From the NCBI GenBank assembly GCA_018223105.1, contig JAAEYY010000002.1:75893-135790 (forward strand): a DNA stretch of 59,898 bases. Reading direction: 5' to 3'. The stretch comes from a bacterium. Lineage in GTDB: Bacteria; Bacteroidota; Bacteroidia; NS11-12g; UBA9320. The notes beneath the pieces were generated by a model. That model ran no database searches, had not been told where the DNA came from, and was given only the letters and a program-made list of their open reading frames with translations. A program made the translations under genes and the position numbers. Below are positions 53,202 through 59,898 of this stretch, piece by piece (position 1 is the first letter of the stretch; each line of letters begins with the position of its first letter).

Positions 53202-54317
53202 ATGTCGGAGCTTAAGTTGACAATAAAAGAGGTGGTTACACTTCGTGATGCGCAAGTTTTTAATGACTTTCCTCGCTGGTTATATACTAATGATCCTTAT
53301 TTTATTTCTCATTTAGATCAAGATATAGAGAAGGTCTTCAACCCAAAAACGAATTCATCATTTAGAAATGGCGATGCTAAAAGATGGTTATTGTTTGATG
53401 GAAAACAATGTACAGGTAAGATAGCGGCCTTTTTCGATCGGGATAAAGATTGGGCAGGTATAGGTTTTTTTGATTGTGTGGATGATCAAGAGTCTGCTAA
53501 TATGCTATTCCGAACAGCGGAGGAGTGGTTGTCATCCAATGGCTTCAATTACGCAGAAGCGCCGGTGAATTTTGGTGAACGCGACAAATACTGGGGCTTA
53601 ATGATTCATAGCTCAAGGTCTCAATCCTATCAAGAAAACTATAATGCGGATTATTACCGACACTTATTTGAAAGGGCAGGGTATCAAAAGAAATTTGAGC
53701 AAACAACTGCAGAAGCAGATCCAAAACGCTTTAATCACCAAAAATTTAAAGAATTAGCTCAAAGAAGTACCGGTTCCGAAGAGTTTGAGTTAAAACACTT
53801 AGAACGGGATAAACTAGATAAATATGCGGAAGATTTTGTGAGTGTATATAATAAGGCCTGGCAGGGACATGATCACTTTACTCCTTTAACAAAAAAGCGC
53901 ATTCTACAACTGTTTAAATCTATGAAACCTGTCTTGAGAGAAGATTTAATTTGGTTTACTTACGCTAATGACAAACCGGTGGCCTTTTATGTAAGCATTA
54001 TCGATCTTAATCAGATCTTCAAGTATCTCAATGGAAAGTTAAATTGGTGGGGAAAGCTAAAATTTTTGTGGTACAAGAACAGAGTTAAGGTTGATAAGAT
54101 TAGGGGACTAGTGTTTGGAGTTATTCCTGAATATCAAAATAGAGGTTTGTACTCAGGAATGATCATGAAAATTTACGAAGTCTTTGAAAAAGATCCTTAT
54201 TTAAAGTCGACCGAGTTAAGTTGGATCGGCGATTTTAATCCGAAAATGCACGCATTATTTAGGAGTTTGGGGGCTGAAACAACAAAGATTCATTATACCT
54301 ATGAAAAACGGTTTTAA
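53202..54317 (+). CDS. GNAT-like N-acetyltransferase-fold protein
   Basis: 371 aa from ATG 53202; a TTG three codons upstream is less likely. The C-terminal half carries GNAT features: VAFYVSIIDLNQ, LVFGVIPEYQNRGLYSGMIMKIYE (acetyl-CoA-binding, RG-x-G/A-type loop) and SWIGDFNPKMHALFRSLGA. The N-terminal half (WLYTNDPYFISHLDQD, AEAPVNFGERDKYWGLMI) looks like a second, degenerate GNAT unit. Cytosolic, substrate unknown. A 7-of-8 -7 box TAATATTG is at 53176-53183. Confidence 0.65.
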   Translation: MSELKLTIKEVVTLRDAQVFNDFPRWLYTNDPYFISHLDQDIEKVFNPKTNSSFRNGDAKRWLLFDGKQCTGKIAAFFDRDKDWAGIGFFDCVDDQESANMLFRTAEEWLSSNGFNYAEAPVNFGERDKYWGLMIHSSRSQSYQENYNADYYRHLFERAGYQKKFEQTTAEADPKRFNHQKFKELAQRSTGSEEFELKHLERDKLDKYAEDFVSVYNKAWQGHDHFTPLTKKRILQLFKSMKPVLREDLIWFTYANDKPVAFYVSIIDLNQIFKYLNGKLNWWGKLKFLWYKNRVKVDKIRGLVFGVIPEYQNRGLYSGMIMKIYEVFEKDPYLKSTELSWIGDFNPKMHALFRSLGAETTKIHYTYEKRF

Positions 54318-54321
54318 ATTA

Positions 54322-54352
54322 TTTGTTAGAATAAATTATAAAATTACATTTG
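54322..54352 (+). promoter_or_regulatory. promoter of tRNA-Lys
   Basis: TTTG (54322-54325), 19-nt spacer, TACATTTG (54345-54352), then CAGCC: both elements match consensus and the start is about 30 nt before the mature tRNA. Confidence 0.75.
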
Positions 54353-54389
54353 CAGCCGCTTACGAGGTATAGGCCTCAAAAAGTGGAAA

Positions 54390-54462
54390 GATTCCGTAGC
54401 TCAGTTGGTAGAGCATCTCCCTTTTAAGGAGGGGGTCCTGGGTTCGAGCCCCAGCGGGATCA
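54390..54462 (+). tRNA. tRNA-Lys (anticodon TTT)
   Basis: A 73-nt cloverleaf. Acceptor GATTCCG/CGGGATC with one G-T pair and discriminator A; D stem GCTC/GAGC; anticodon stem TCTCC/GGAGG with loop CTTTTAA, anticodon TTT; T arm CTGGG-TTCGAGC-CCCAG. The CCA end is not encoded. Good promoter upstream and intrinsic terminator downstream, so it is a stand-alone unit. Confidence 0.96.
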
Positions 54463-54468
54463 CAAAGA

Positions 54469-54496
54469 AACCCGGACCACAGCGTCCGGGTTTTTT
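54469..54496 (+). terminator. intrinsic terminator of tRNA-Lys
   Basis: AACCCGGAC and GTCCGGGTT, perfect 9-bp stem with 6-nt loop, followed by T-run, only 6 nt after the tRNA 3' end. Confidence 0.9.
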
Positions 54497-54683
54497 GTTG
54501 TCTTTTTTTCTCACTCAATCAATATTGTCTTCAGCATATCCAGTGCTGGCAGAGGAGGAGTTTTCCTACTTCTAACCTTTAATTGTTTTATCCCTTTTTA
54601 ATTTTTTTATGGCTAGAGAAATCCAAAGAGGAAATTCTTCCGTAACATGTATTGAGAGCGACAATAATAAAAATCTCAATATC

Positions 54684-55238
54684 ATGAAAAACAAGATCAT
54701 TAACACTATGCTTACATTCTGTCTAATCGGAATGTTTGGATTCTCAACCATGGCACAAACTACTAAGGTTGGAGGAGAAGAAATGTACCCTAAGAAAAAC
54801 ATTGTTGAAAATGCGGTGAATTCTGCAGACCACACAATACTGGTAGAAGCCGTTAAGGTGGCCGGATTGGTAGGAACCTTGCAAGGAGACGGACCCTTTA
54901 CCGTTTTCGCACCGGTAAATGATGCCTTTGAAAATTTACCTGAAGGAACGCTAGAAACACTTATGAAACCTGAGAATAAAGATCAGTTAGTAGGAATTCT
55001 AACCTATCATGTAATTCCGGGGAAATACGACTTTGAAGCCTTGAAGAAAGAAATTAAAAAAGGAGATGGTAAAGCTACTCTAGAAACTGCCGCGGGCAAG
55101 ACCCTCAGCTTTATGATGAACGGAGAAAGGAACATCACAGTATGGGATAATTCCGGCAATTACGCCAACATCTCAGTATATGATGTGTATCAGTCGAATG
55201 GCGTTATTCACGTCATAGACCGCGTATTATTGCCTTAG
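54684..55238 (+). CDS. fasciclin (FAS1) domain-containing secreted protein
   Basis: 184 aa from ATG 54684; the open frame reaches 54609, but this ATG gives a normal signal peptide ending at STMAQ. One FAS1 domain: NIVENAVNSADHTILVEAVKVAGLVGTLQGDGPFTVFAPVNDAF (H1 box) and NGVIHVIDRVLLP (H2 box). FAS1 proteins mediate adhesion or binding at the surface. It lies just upstream of an ECF sigma/anti-sigma pair and may be its target. Its upstream region has no TAnnTTTG box but a GTAACA ... CGACAA pair resembling ECF-type promoters. Confidence 0.88.
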   Translation: MKNKIINTMLTFCLIGMFGFSTMAQTTKVGGEEMYPKKNIVENAVNSADHTILVEAVKVAGLVGTLQGDGPFTVFAPVNDAFENLPEGTLETLMKPENKDQLVGILTYHVIPGKYDFEALKKEIKKGDGKATLETAAGKTLSFMMNGERNITVWDNSGNYANISVYDVYQSNGVIHVIDRVLLP

Positions 55239-55247
55239 GCAGATTTT

Positions 55248-55281
55248 TACTCCCGGCCTTCATTGCGTCGGGAGTATTTTT
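55248..55281 (+). terminator. intrinsic terminator of the fasciclin gene
   Basis: TACTCCCG and CGGGAGTA, perfect 8-bp stem, followed by TTTTT. Confidence 0.8.
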
Positions 55282-55306
55282 AATACATTGCAACCATTAT
55301 TGAAAA

Positions 55307-55314
55307 TATTTTTG
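55307..55314 (+). promoter_or_regulatory. -7 box of the sigma/anti-sigma operon
   Basis: TATTTTTG, exact match, 19 nt before TTG 55334 and downstream of the fasciclin terminator. This supports the TTG start and separate, housekeeping transcription of the sigma factor. Confidence 0.5.
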
Positions 55315-55333
55315 AATCATAAATTAGAACGAT

Positions 55334-55891
55334 TTGAGTACTGCAAGCAGTAGAAAAGAAAAAACCGAGCACCAGATTGTGCAGTTGATGCAGATGGGAG
55401 ACCGGCGGTTTCTCGACCTCATCTACACTGAATACAGCGGGATACTCTTCAAGATCACCCTTGGGATCGTAAGATCCAGGGAAGTGGCGGAAGATGTACT
55501 GCAAGACAGTTTAGTGAAGATTTGGAAGAACTCCGAAAGTTACAATCCCGATAAAGCAGCATTGCTTACCTGGATTGTACAAATAACAAAAAACACAGCA
55601 TTGGATTTTGTAAGATCAAAGGCCGCAAAGAAGGCCCATGTCACAGATACCATGGAACAAGAAAAATCTATAAATAGCTACGGCATATCGCAGATAAAGG
55701 AAGAATTTATCGGCTTGAAAGAACTGTTGGAAGAATCGCTCGAGGAGCGGGATCAATCCATACTGAACATGCTGTACTTTGAGGGTTATACTCAGAAAGA
55801 GGTAGCCGAGAAGTTAGACATGCCATTAGGCAGTGTGAAGACGAGAATACGATTAACTGTAAACCGATTGAGGACTTATTTTAATAATTAG
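55334..55891 (+). CDS. ECF-type RNA polymerase sigma factor
   Basis: 185 aa from TTG 55334, with an in-frame stop three codons upstream; later ATGs (residue 19) would cut into sigma region 2. Region 2 is DLIYTEYSGILFKITLGIVRSREVAEDVLQDSLVKIWKN; region 4 is LNMLYFEGYTQKEVAEKLDMPLGSVKTRIRLTVNRLRTYF. It directs RNA polymerase to a small regulon and is probably held inactive by the anti-sigma encoded 4 nt downstream. Confidence 0.9.
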   Translation: MSTASSRKEKTEHQIVQLMQMGDRRFLDLIYTEYSGILFKITLGIVRSREVAEDVLQDSLVKIWKNSESYNPDKAALLTWIVQITKNTALDFVRSKAAKKAHVTDTMEQEKSINSYGISQIKEEFIGLKELLEESLEERDQSILNMLYFEGYTQKEVAEKLDMPLGSVKTRIRLTVNRLRTYFNN

Positions 55892-55895
55892 GGAA

Positions 55896-56696
55896 ATGGA
55901 GTACAAAGAATTGATAGAATCGGGAAAATTAGAACTCTTTGCTCTAGGTGCTTTAGAAGGCCAAGAGAAGAAAGAGATAGAGTCTCTACTTGAAGAAAAT
56001 AAGGAACTTCGAGAGGAATACGATCAAATCGTTGCGGCTTTACATCAATATGGTAATGCGGTAAGTGAACCTGCAGATATTAGCATACTTGAGAAAGCGA
56101 AAGCGAGAATAGACAATAACATTGAAGAAGAACAGGTGGTAAGTCATCCGGCTGCTAAACCAAAATCTAACCCATTTAAATGGCTCAGTATAGCGGCAAG
56201 TGTGCTTTTGATTTTTTCTGTGGCGATGAATTTCCAATTCAATAAGGATCTGCAAGCATTAGAACAAGAAGTCTTAGCCCTTGAAGCTGAACAGAGTCAG
56301 ATTGCCGCTAGAACGGTAGAACTCAATGAAGCCTTAGTGAGTAGGGAAGAGCTTATAGCAGATATCTCTTCCGGCGAGGTGATTCGTACCTATATGGGCT
56401 CTACTCCGAGTTATAATGGTTATGAGAGTACGGTGTTCTGGAATAAAGTGACATCAGAAGTAATTCTGGCGACCAATAATTTACCGGCTCTGAGTGCCAA
56501 CGAACAATATCAACTATGGGCCATCGTAGATGGTAAACCCGTAGATGCAGGAGTCTTTGACTCTGAAAACAAGCTCTTGAATATGAAACCGATTCAGGGC
56601 GAAGCTGCAGCATTTGCAGTCACAATTGAACCTAAAGGAGGAAGCGTAGACCCTACACTTGAGAAAATGTGTATGATGGGGAATGTTTCCGGCTAA
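55896..56696 (+). CDS. RskA-like anti-sigma factor
   Basis: 266 aa. The cytosolic N-terminus (LFALGALEGQEKKEIESLLEENKELREEYDQ) is an RskA-type sigma-binding helix-rich domain without the HxxxCxxC zinc motif. One membrane helix at about 100-115 (WLSIAASVLLIFSVAMNF), a periplasmic coiled coil (120-155), and an RskA C-terminal domain (LSANEQYQLWAIVDGKPVDAGVF, FAVTIEPKGG). It should hold the ECF sigma factor at the inner membrane and release it after a signal, normally by regulated proteolysis. Confidence 0.88.
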   Translation: MEYKELIESGKLELFALGALEGQEKKEIESLLEENKELREEYDQIVAALHQYGNAVSEPADISILEKAKARIDNNIEEEQVVSHPAAKPKSNPFKWLSIAASVLLIFSVAMNFQFNKDLQALEQEVLALEAEQSQIAARTVELNEALVSREELIADISSGEVIRTYMGSTPSYNGYESTVFWNKVTSEVILATNNLPALSANEQYQLWAIVDGKPVDAGVFDSENKLLNMKPIQGEAAAFAVTIEPKGGSVDPTLEKMCMMGNVSG

Positions 56697-56705
56697 TTAT
56701 GAACC

Positions 56706-56725
56706 AGCGCTTGAAAGCAAGTGCT
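56706..56725 (+). other. stem-loop after the anti-sigma gene
   Basis: AGCGCTTG-AAAG-CAAGTGCT, 8 bp with one G-T pair, no T-run. It is followed by an ACTACTACT stretch like the T9SS gene leaders. It may stabilise the operon mRNA end ahead of the terminator at 56803. Confidence 0.4.
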
Positions 56726-56802
56726 AAACTACTACTACAAACCTTTTAGTAATTAAGTACAGTACTAAAAACTTGGATTATGATTCTTCATATTCTGGTT
56801 GC

Positions 56803-56835
56803 AAAATGGGGGCTTTGGTCCCCATTTTATTTTTG
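56803..56835 (+). terminator. intrinsic terminator of the sigma/anti-sigma operon
   Basis: AAAATGGGG and CCCCATTTT, perfect 9-bp stem with 8-nt loop, followed by ATTTTT. Confidence 0.8.
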
Positions 56836-56864
56836 ACTCTTTTAAGCAGAGTAGAAGCAATGAT

Positions 56865-56872
56865 TATTTTTG
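56865..56872 (+). promoter_or_regulatory. -7 box of the gene at 56877
   Basis: TATTTTTG, exact match, with only 4 nt before the ATG. A transcript from it would begin at or very near the start codon (leaderless). Confidence 0.55.
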
Positions 56873-56876
56873 AAGC

Positions 56877-57416
56877 ATGAATTCAACCATTGTAGTAATT
56901 GTAGTATTGGTTTTAGTATTCCTGGTCTTTAGTGCTGCAATTAAAGGATTGATAAAGCTGCTTGCTACTTTGGCGCTCATAGCTGTGGGACTTGGTTTTT
57001 TATATTACAAAGCCTGGTGGCCATTTAAAGATACCTCGCTTACCTTGAATTATATGACCAATCAGTATTGCGAAGAAATCGATGATGAAGATATCTGCGA
57101 ATGTGTGATAGACAAGATCAAGGCCGACATTGAAGAGCGATTTACAGCGAAGGAGATCGATGAAGTACTTCAAGACAGGGCTAAAGGCATCTATGTGATG
57201 CGCAAATCAATGAGTGCAACTGAAAAAGAAGCAAAAGCTTGCTTGGAGCAAAGAGGGGTTGAAGAAAAATACGAGAAGTTTCTGGAAGATGTCAATCCAT
57301 TACGGCATGACTTTTTCGACTTACTCAGCAGCGGAGCTGATAGTCTCAAGATGAAAGCTGAGGAAGCTTTTGATCAAATAAAGGTTGAGAAAGAAAATAT
57401 AGATGAACGCTATTAA
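56877..57416 (+). CDS. membrane-anchored protein of unknown function
   Basis: 179 aa. Two adjacent hydrophobic helices (about 4-22 and 25-45) followed by a periplasmic or cytosolic charged region. Four cysteines lie in YCEEIDDEDICECVIDKI and KACLEQRG; the CxC pattern could form a disulfide or bind metal. The remainder is helical and charged. No family recognised. It overlaps the next, convergent gene by 4 nt. Confidence 0.65.
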   Translation: MNSTIVVIVVLVLVFLVFSAAIKGLIKLLATLALIAVGLGFLYYKAWWPFKDTSLTLNYMTNQYCEEIDDEDICECVIDKIKADIEERFTAKEIDEVLQDRAKGIYVMRKSMSATEKEAKACLEQRGVEEKYEKFLEDVNPLRHDFFDLLSSGADSLKMKAEEAFDQIKVEKENIDERY

Positions 57417-57796
57417 GCGAGTCCAAGAGCGTGTTTAAGCTCATTAACCTGACTCTCCCAAAGCATTTCCATTTCTTCTACTTCGTCTTCATCTACCCAA
57501 TCAGTGATGAGTAGCCCGATATCTCCGGTGAGTTCGTCTTTGGTGATCTCAAACTGGAAGAACTCATCTGCATTACCTTCTTTCCATTTGAATTTGATGT
57601 ATTTTCCGTTAACACGTTTAACAAGTTCCGCCTCATTTTCTTCACCGTCCCAAAGAAATATATAACGCTTACTTCCCTTAATGTTCACATCATCACAGAA
57701 CCATTCTACAAGCCCTGAAGGGGTAGAAATATATTGGTATAAGATAGTAGGTGATGATCTTATTACATATTCTAGCTCTAATTTTCGTCTTTCCAC
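57413..57796 (-). CDS. START-like (SRPBCC/AHSA1-type) domain protein
   Basis: 127 aa. Pattern LEYVIRSSPTILYQYISTPSGLVEWFCDDV, FLWDGEENEAELV, IKFKWKEGN, and C-terminal helix EMLWESQVNELKHAL matches the START-like helix-grip proteins of Bacteroidota. Cytosolic, presumably binds a hydrophobic ligand in its cavity. No partner gene nearby. Confidence 0.8.
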   Translation of the reverse strand: MERRKLELEYVIRSSPTILYQYISTPSGLVEWFCDDVNIKGSKRYIFLWDGEENEAELVKRVNGKYIKFKWKEGNADEFFQFEITKDELTGDIGLLITDWVDEDEVEEMEMLWESQVNELKHALGLA

Positions 57797-58496
57797 TTAC
57801 GCGATTTTTAAGATTTTTCAAATAAAGCATTTTTATTGAAATAATGTTGGTTTAAGTGCAATTTACAAGCCACGAGTTTTTTGAACTGTAACCTTCCCTA
57901 AAATTCATACTGCAAATTGAACAATAAAAACAGTTAAATTTAAGCAGTCAAAAAATGAATAAAAGCAACTACACAAATCTCTAGTGATTAAGACTCGTCC
58001 ATTCTTCATATAGTTCAGGAACAATCTTGCACTTTGTTGTCAACGATAGATAAGTGAGCACAGGATGATTTAGATGAACTTTAACATAAGTAACTGCTTA
58101 TTAGAACGAAAAAAATGAAAAATAAAGGCAAATTACCCCATTTCAAAAGAATAGGCCTAAATTGAAGTTCGATATCAAATATAAAAGCACATTTGGCTTC
58201 TTTTGACGACATATTCTTTCCTGAAATTTCTCAGATATTTCTCTTTTCTAATTGAAAGCATCAGTAAACCCAAGTAACATTACTTTTATTGAAATAATCT
58301 ATTTATCAGAGCATTGAATGAGGGATTTTTGGTCGAGTAGGGCAGTTTGTGGTATTTATTTGGGGTGATTTGATATAAAAGCGGATAAACGAATCAATTG
58401 ATCACTAGAAACTGGATATTAATAGTATGATGTGATATTGTCAAGGTATTCGGTCAATGCTTATTATAGTTAAGCCGTATTCAACATCTTTGATTC
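57797..58496. other. gene-poor AT-rich region
   Basis: About 700 nt with no ORF I can support. A 15-bp direct repeat TTTTATTGAAATAAT occurs at 57831-57845 and 58284-58298, enclosing 438 nt. No tRNA, IS end or long inverted repeat is visible. The base composition is more AT-rich than the neighbouring genes, in keeping with an accessory or decayed segment next to the toxin-antitoxin pair. Confidence 0.5.
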
Positions 58497-58519
58497 TATA
58501 CCAATAATTGGTATATTTG
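58489..58519 (+). promoter_or_regulatory. parDE promoter and overlapping operator palindrome
   Basis: TTTG (58489-58492), 19-nt spacer, TATATTTG (58512-58519). A perfect palindrome TATACCAATAATTGGTATA (58497-58515) fills the spacer and covers the first half of the -7 box, so a bound ParD dimer would block the promoter. The ATG follows only 3 nt after the box, implying a leaderless mRNA. Confidence 0.75.
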
Positions 58520-58522
58520 AAT

Positions 58523-58771
58523 ATGGCTAAAAATACATCGATCCTGCTTGGTGATTATTTTGATGATTTTATAAGTCGACAAATCAAATCTGGAAAGTAT
58601 TCTTCCGCAAGCGAAGTAGTGAGGGCGGCATTACGAATGTTTGAACATGAGGAATCCAAGAAAGCTGAACTTATAAAAGCACTCAAGAAAGGAGAAAAAT
58701 CAGGCTTTGTGAAAGACTTCGATCGAAACGAGTTTTTAAAAAGTATTCATCAAAAGCATCAGACTGAATAA
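58523..58771 (+). CDS. ParD-like antitoxin (CC2985-type, ribbon-helix-helix)
   Basis: 82 aa from ATG 58523, right after the promoter. The N-terminal SILLGDYFDDFISRQIKSGKYSSASEVVRAALRMFE is the ribbon-helix-helix DNA-binding and dimerisation domain of type II ParD/CopG-family antitoxins; the charged C-terminal tail would wrap the toxin. It neutralises ParE and represses its own operon at the palindrome. Its TAA shares a base with the parE ATG. Confidence 0.88.
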   Translation: MAKNTSILLGDYFDDFISRQIKSGKYSSASEVVRAALRMFEHEESKKAELIKALKKGEKSGFVKDFDRNEFLKSIHQKHQTE

Positions 58772-59070
58772 TGCGTTTTATAATCAGTCAAGAAGCTTGT
58801 CGCGATCTTGAGAGTATTTGGATTTATACTGATGAAAACTGGTCTGCTGAACAAGCGGACAGATACTACAACCTGATTGTAAACGAAATTGAATATTTAG
58901 CAGAGAACCCAGAGTCAGGTATAGATTATGGCCATATTAGAGAAGGTTATTTTCGCTCAAGGATGAAGTCACACTTCATTTTCTATAAAAATGAACCTAG
59001 AAAAGAAGAAATTGAGATTATCAGAATATTGCATCAAAGAATGGATATTGATGCGCATCTGGAAGGATGA
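58771..59070 (+). CDS. ParE-like toxin (RelE/ParE superfamily)
   Basis: 99 aa. Begins RFIISQEACRDLESIWIYTDENWSAEQADRYY and ends IEIIRILHQRMDIDAHL, the standard ParE toxin pattern; the Arg/His-containing C-terminal strand is intact. ParE toxins inhibit DNA gyrase or act on RNA in relatives; here only the family can be read. Overlaps the antitoxin gene by 1 nt, as expected for coupled translation. Confidence 0.88.
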   Translation: MRFIISQEACRDLESIWIYTDENWSAEQADRYYNLIVNEIEYLAENPESGIDYGHIREGYFRSRMKSHFIFYKNEPRKEEIEIIRILHQRMDIDAHLEG

Positions 59071-59569
59071 AGATGGTTTGTGCTTGTATTTTAAAGTTAT
59101 TTAGAAACCTAGAAGAGTACCAAACTGTTAAGACTGCAGTATTCCTACATCTTAAAGCTTGTTAGTAGCGCAATTTACGATGGTCAAATTGAATGATTTA
59201 GCAATCAAATCTACAAAAGTGAAGCAATTCTATTTGATGCGAAAAACCATCATTAAATTGCTAATTGGATGTTAATGATGTTTATGTGCATCATTCTCGA
59301 CGCTGTAACTACAATGAATACATAGAAAAACCACGAGAAGATCAACTTCTCAAGTACTTATTCAGCAACAATACACCAGCTGATCCCTATTTTGTTAGAG
59401 TGACTTGTGGGTGGGCGAAGGATACTTTGAGATGAGTTACATAAATCTTGTAGGGCAGTCGTATGGATATTATACTAGATATTTCGATGACTGTCGTTGC
59501 ATAGAGCGTCTTTTAATTTGACCCCGATAAGATTTCTTCGTCAATACCTAATATAAGATACTAAGACTC
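59071..59569. other. gene-poor region with a possible remnant ORF
   Basis: About 500 nt without a supported gene. A 56-codon open stretch from TTG 59265 to TGA 59433 reads protein-like (NEYIEKPREDQLLKYL, NTPADPYFVRVTCGW) but has no ATG, no family I know and no promoter. It may be the remains of a deleted gene. Confidence 0.35.
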
Positions 59570-59577
59570 TATTTTTG
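59570..59577 (+). promoter_or_regulatory. -7 box of the PAP2 gene
   Basis: TATTTTTG, exact match, followed by AAGC exactly as at 56865-56876, and 8 nt before TTG 59586. Confidence 0.5.
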
Positions 59578-59585
59578 AAGCCGAT

Positions 59586-59898
59586 TTGAAACAGCAGTTA
59601 CTAGAAAACCGGTGGTTCTATATTCCATTTATCCTTTTTGTTATAGGCTTGTCTATCGTGGTTGGGCTCTACCACAGTAAAGATGTGGTATTGTTCCTCA
59701 ATGGGATGGATCATTTTGGACTTCAGTCCTTTTTTTATCTTATAACACTCATGGGAGAGTGGGTAGGTGGAGTAATTGTTGCTTGTATTTTACTTTGGAG
59801 TAAACCCCTTAAATACACCCTGGTTTTTCTCATTGCTATTGGTTTGGCTTCAGGCACATCCGGTTTGTTAAAAGAAACAGTTTTTCACGATATAAAAC
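59586..59898 (+). CDS. PAP2 family phosphatase (partial, 3' end outside window)
   Basis: About 104 codons from TTG 59586 to the window edge, translated directly. N-terminal LENRWFYIPFILFVIGLSIVV is a membrane helix; then LFLNGMDHFGLQSFFYLITLMGEWVGG matches the start of PAP2 phosphatases (HSxxxDxxFxxxTxLGEW type), followed by two more helices. The catalytic motifs lie beyond the edge. Family members dephosphorylate lipid pyrophosphates or phosphatidates at the membrane. Confidence 0.7.
   Translation, partial: MKQQLLENRWFYIPFILFVIGLSIVVGLYHSKDVVLFLNGMDHFGLQSFFYLITLMGEWVGGVIVACILLWSKPLKYTLVFLIAIGLASGTSGLLKETVFHDIK

Noticed and set aside
56780..56836. 18-codon Trp-containing ORF (MILHILVAKWGLWSPFYF) that could be an attenuator leader peptide
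   Set aside because: It runs straight through the terminator hairpin of the sigma operon, has no promoter or downstream amino-acid gene, and its Trp codons come from the stem sequence.
1..59898. Search for CRISPR arrays, insertion sequences, prophage genes and integrases
   Set aside because: No repeat-spacer pattern, transposase, integrase or phage structural gene was seen in the translated frames.

Overview
The window comes from a chromosome of the phylum Bacteroidota, most likely class Flavobacteriia (order Flavobacteriales). The evidence is sequence-internal. Housekeeping promoters carry the Bacteroidota -7 box TAnnTTTG. Five secreted proteins have C-terminal type IX secretion (T9SS) sorting domains. 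There is a TamL-type Omp85 lipoprotein, a DUF5606 protein, a parA-parB-DUF5683 cluster, an adjacent parE-parC pair, and HmuY-type heme proteins next to a TonB-dependent receptor. The DNA is moderately AT-rich and gene-dense. I cannot name the genus.

Layout. 1-13 kb is core metabolism and envelope: a glutaryl-CoA-dehydrogenase-like acyl-CoA dehydrogenase (cut by the window edge), folB, a sortilin-like secreted protein, fabI, an alpha/beta hydrolase lipoprotein, kdsA, a DUF5606 protein, a peptide-binding lipoprotein, a UPF0173 hydrolase, parAB and DUF5683. 12-28 kb holds a 3-hydroxyacyl-CoA dehydrogenase and a thiolase (acyl-CoA metabolism, with the first gene), a DPP4-like peptidase, secreted and outer-membrane proteins, an ABC-F ATPase, ribBA, a glycosyltransferase and an NhaC-like antiporter. 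28-37 kb holds trmH facing tamL, an M48 lipoprotein, lysA, a frameshifted membrane gene, an ATP-grasp protein, a lysozyme-fold protein and trxB.

36.8-42.8 kb is the most system-like stretch. An AraC regulator and a multi-TM membrane protein form one operon, facing a three-gene operon: a T9SS protein with two HmuY-like domains, a TonB-dependent receptor and a lipoprotein that also has two HmuY-like domains. This looks like a self-contained heme (or similar ligand) capture and uptake system with its own regulator.

43-57.8 kb carries topoisomerase IV, an RRM protein, a large secreted gingipain-fold-like protein, a disrupted tandem universal stress protein gene, a GNAT protein, tRNA-Lys(TTT), and a fasciclin / ECF sigma / RskA-like anti-sigma cluster. 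57.8-59.6 kb is gene-poor and accessory in character, with a ParDE toxin-antitoxin pair whose operator palindrome overlaps its promoter. A PAP2 phosphatase gene runs off the right edge.

Recurring themes: very short or absent mRNA leaders, several genes that seem to start with TTG (always TTGA), back-to-back or interlocked divergent promoters, terminators inside coding sequence, and three intergenic spots that look like unannotated structured RNAs. I saw no insertion sequence, prophage, CRISPR array or rRNA.
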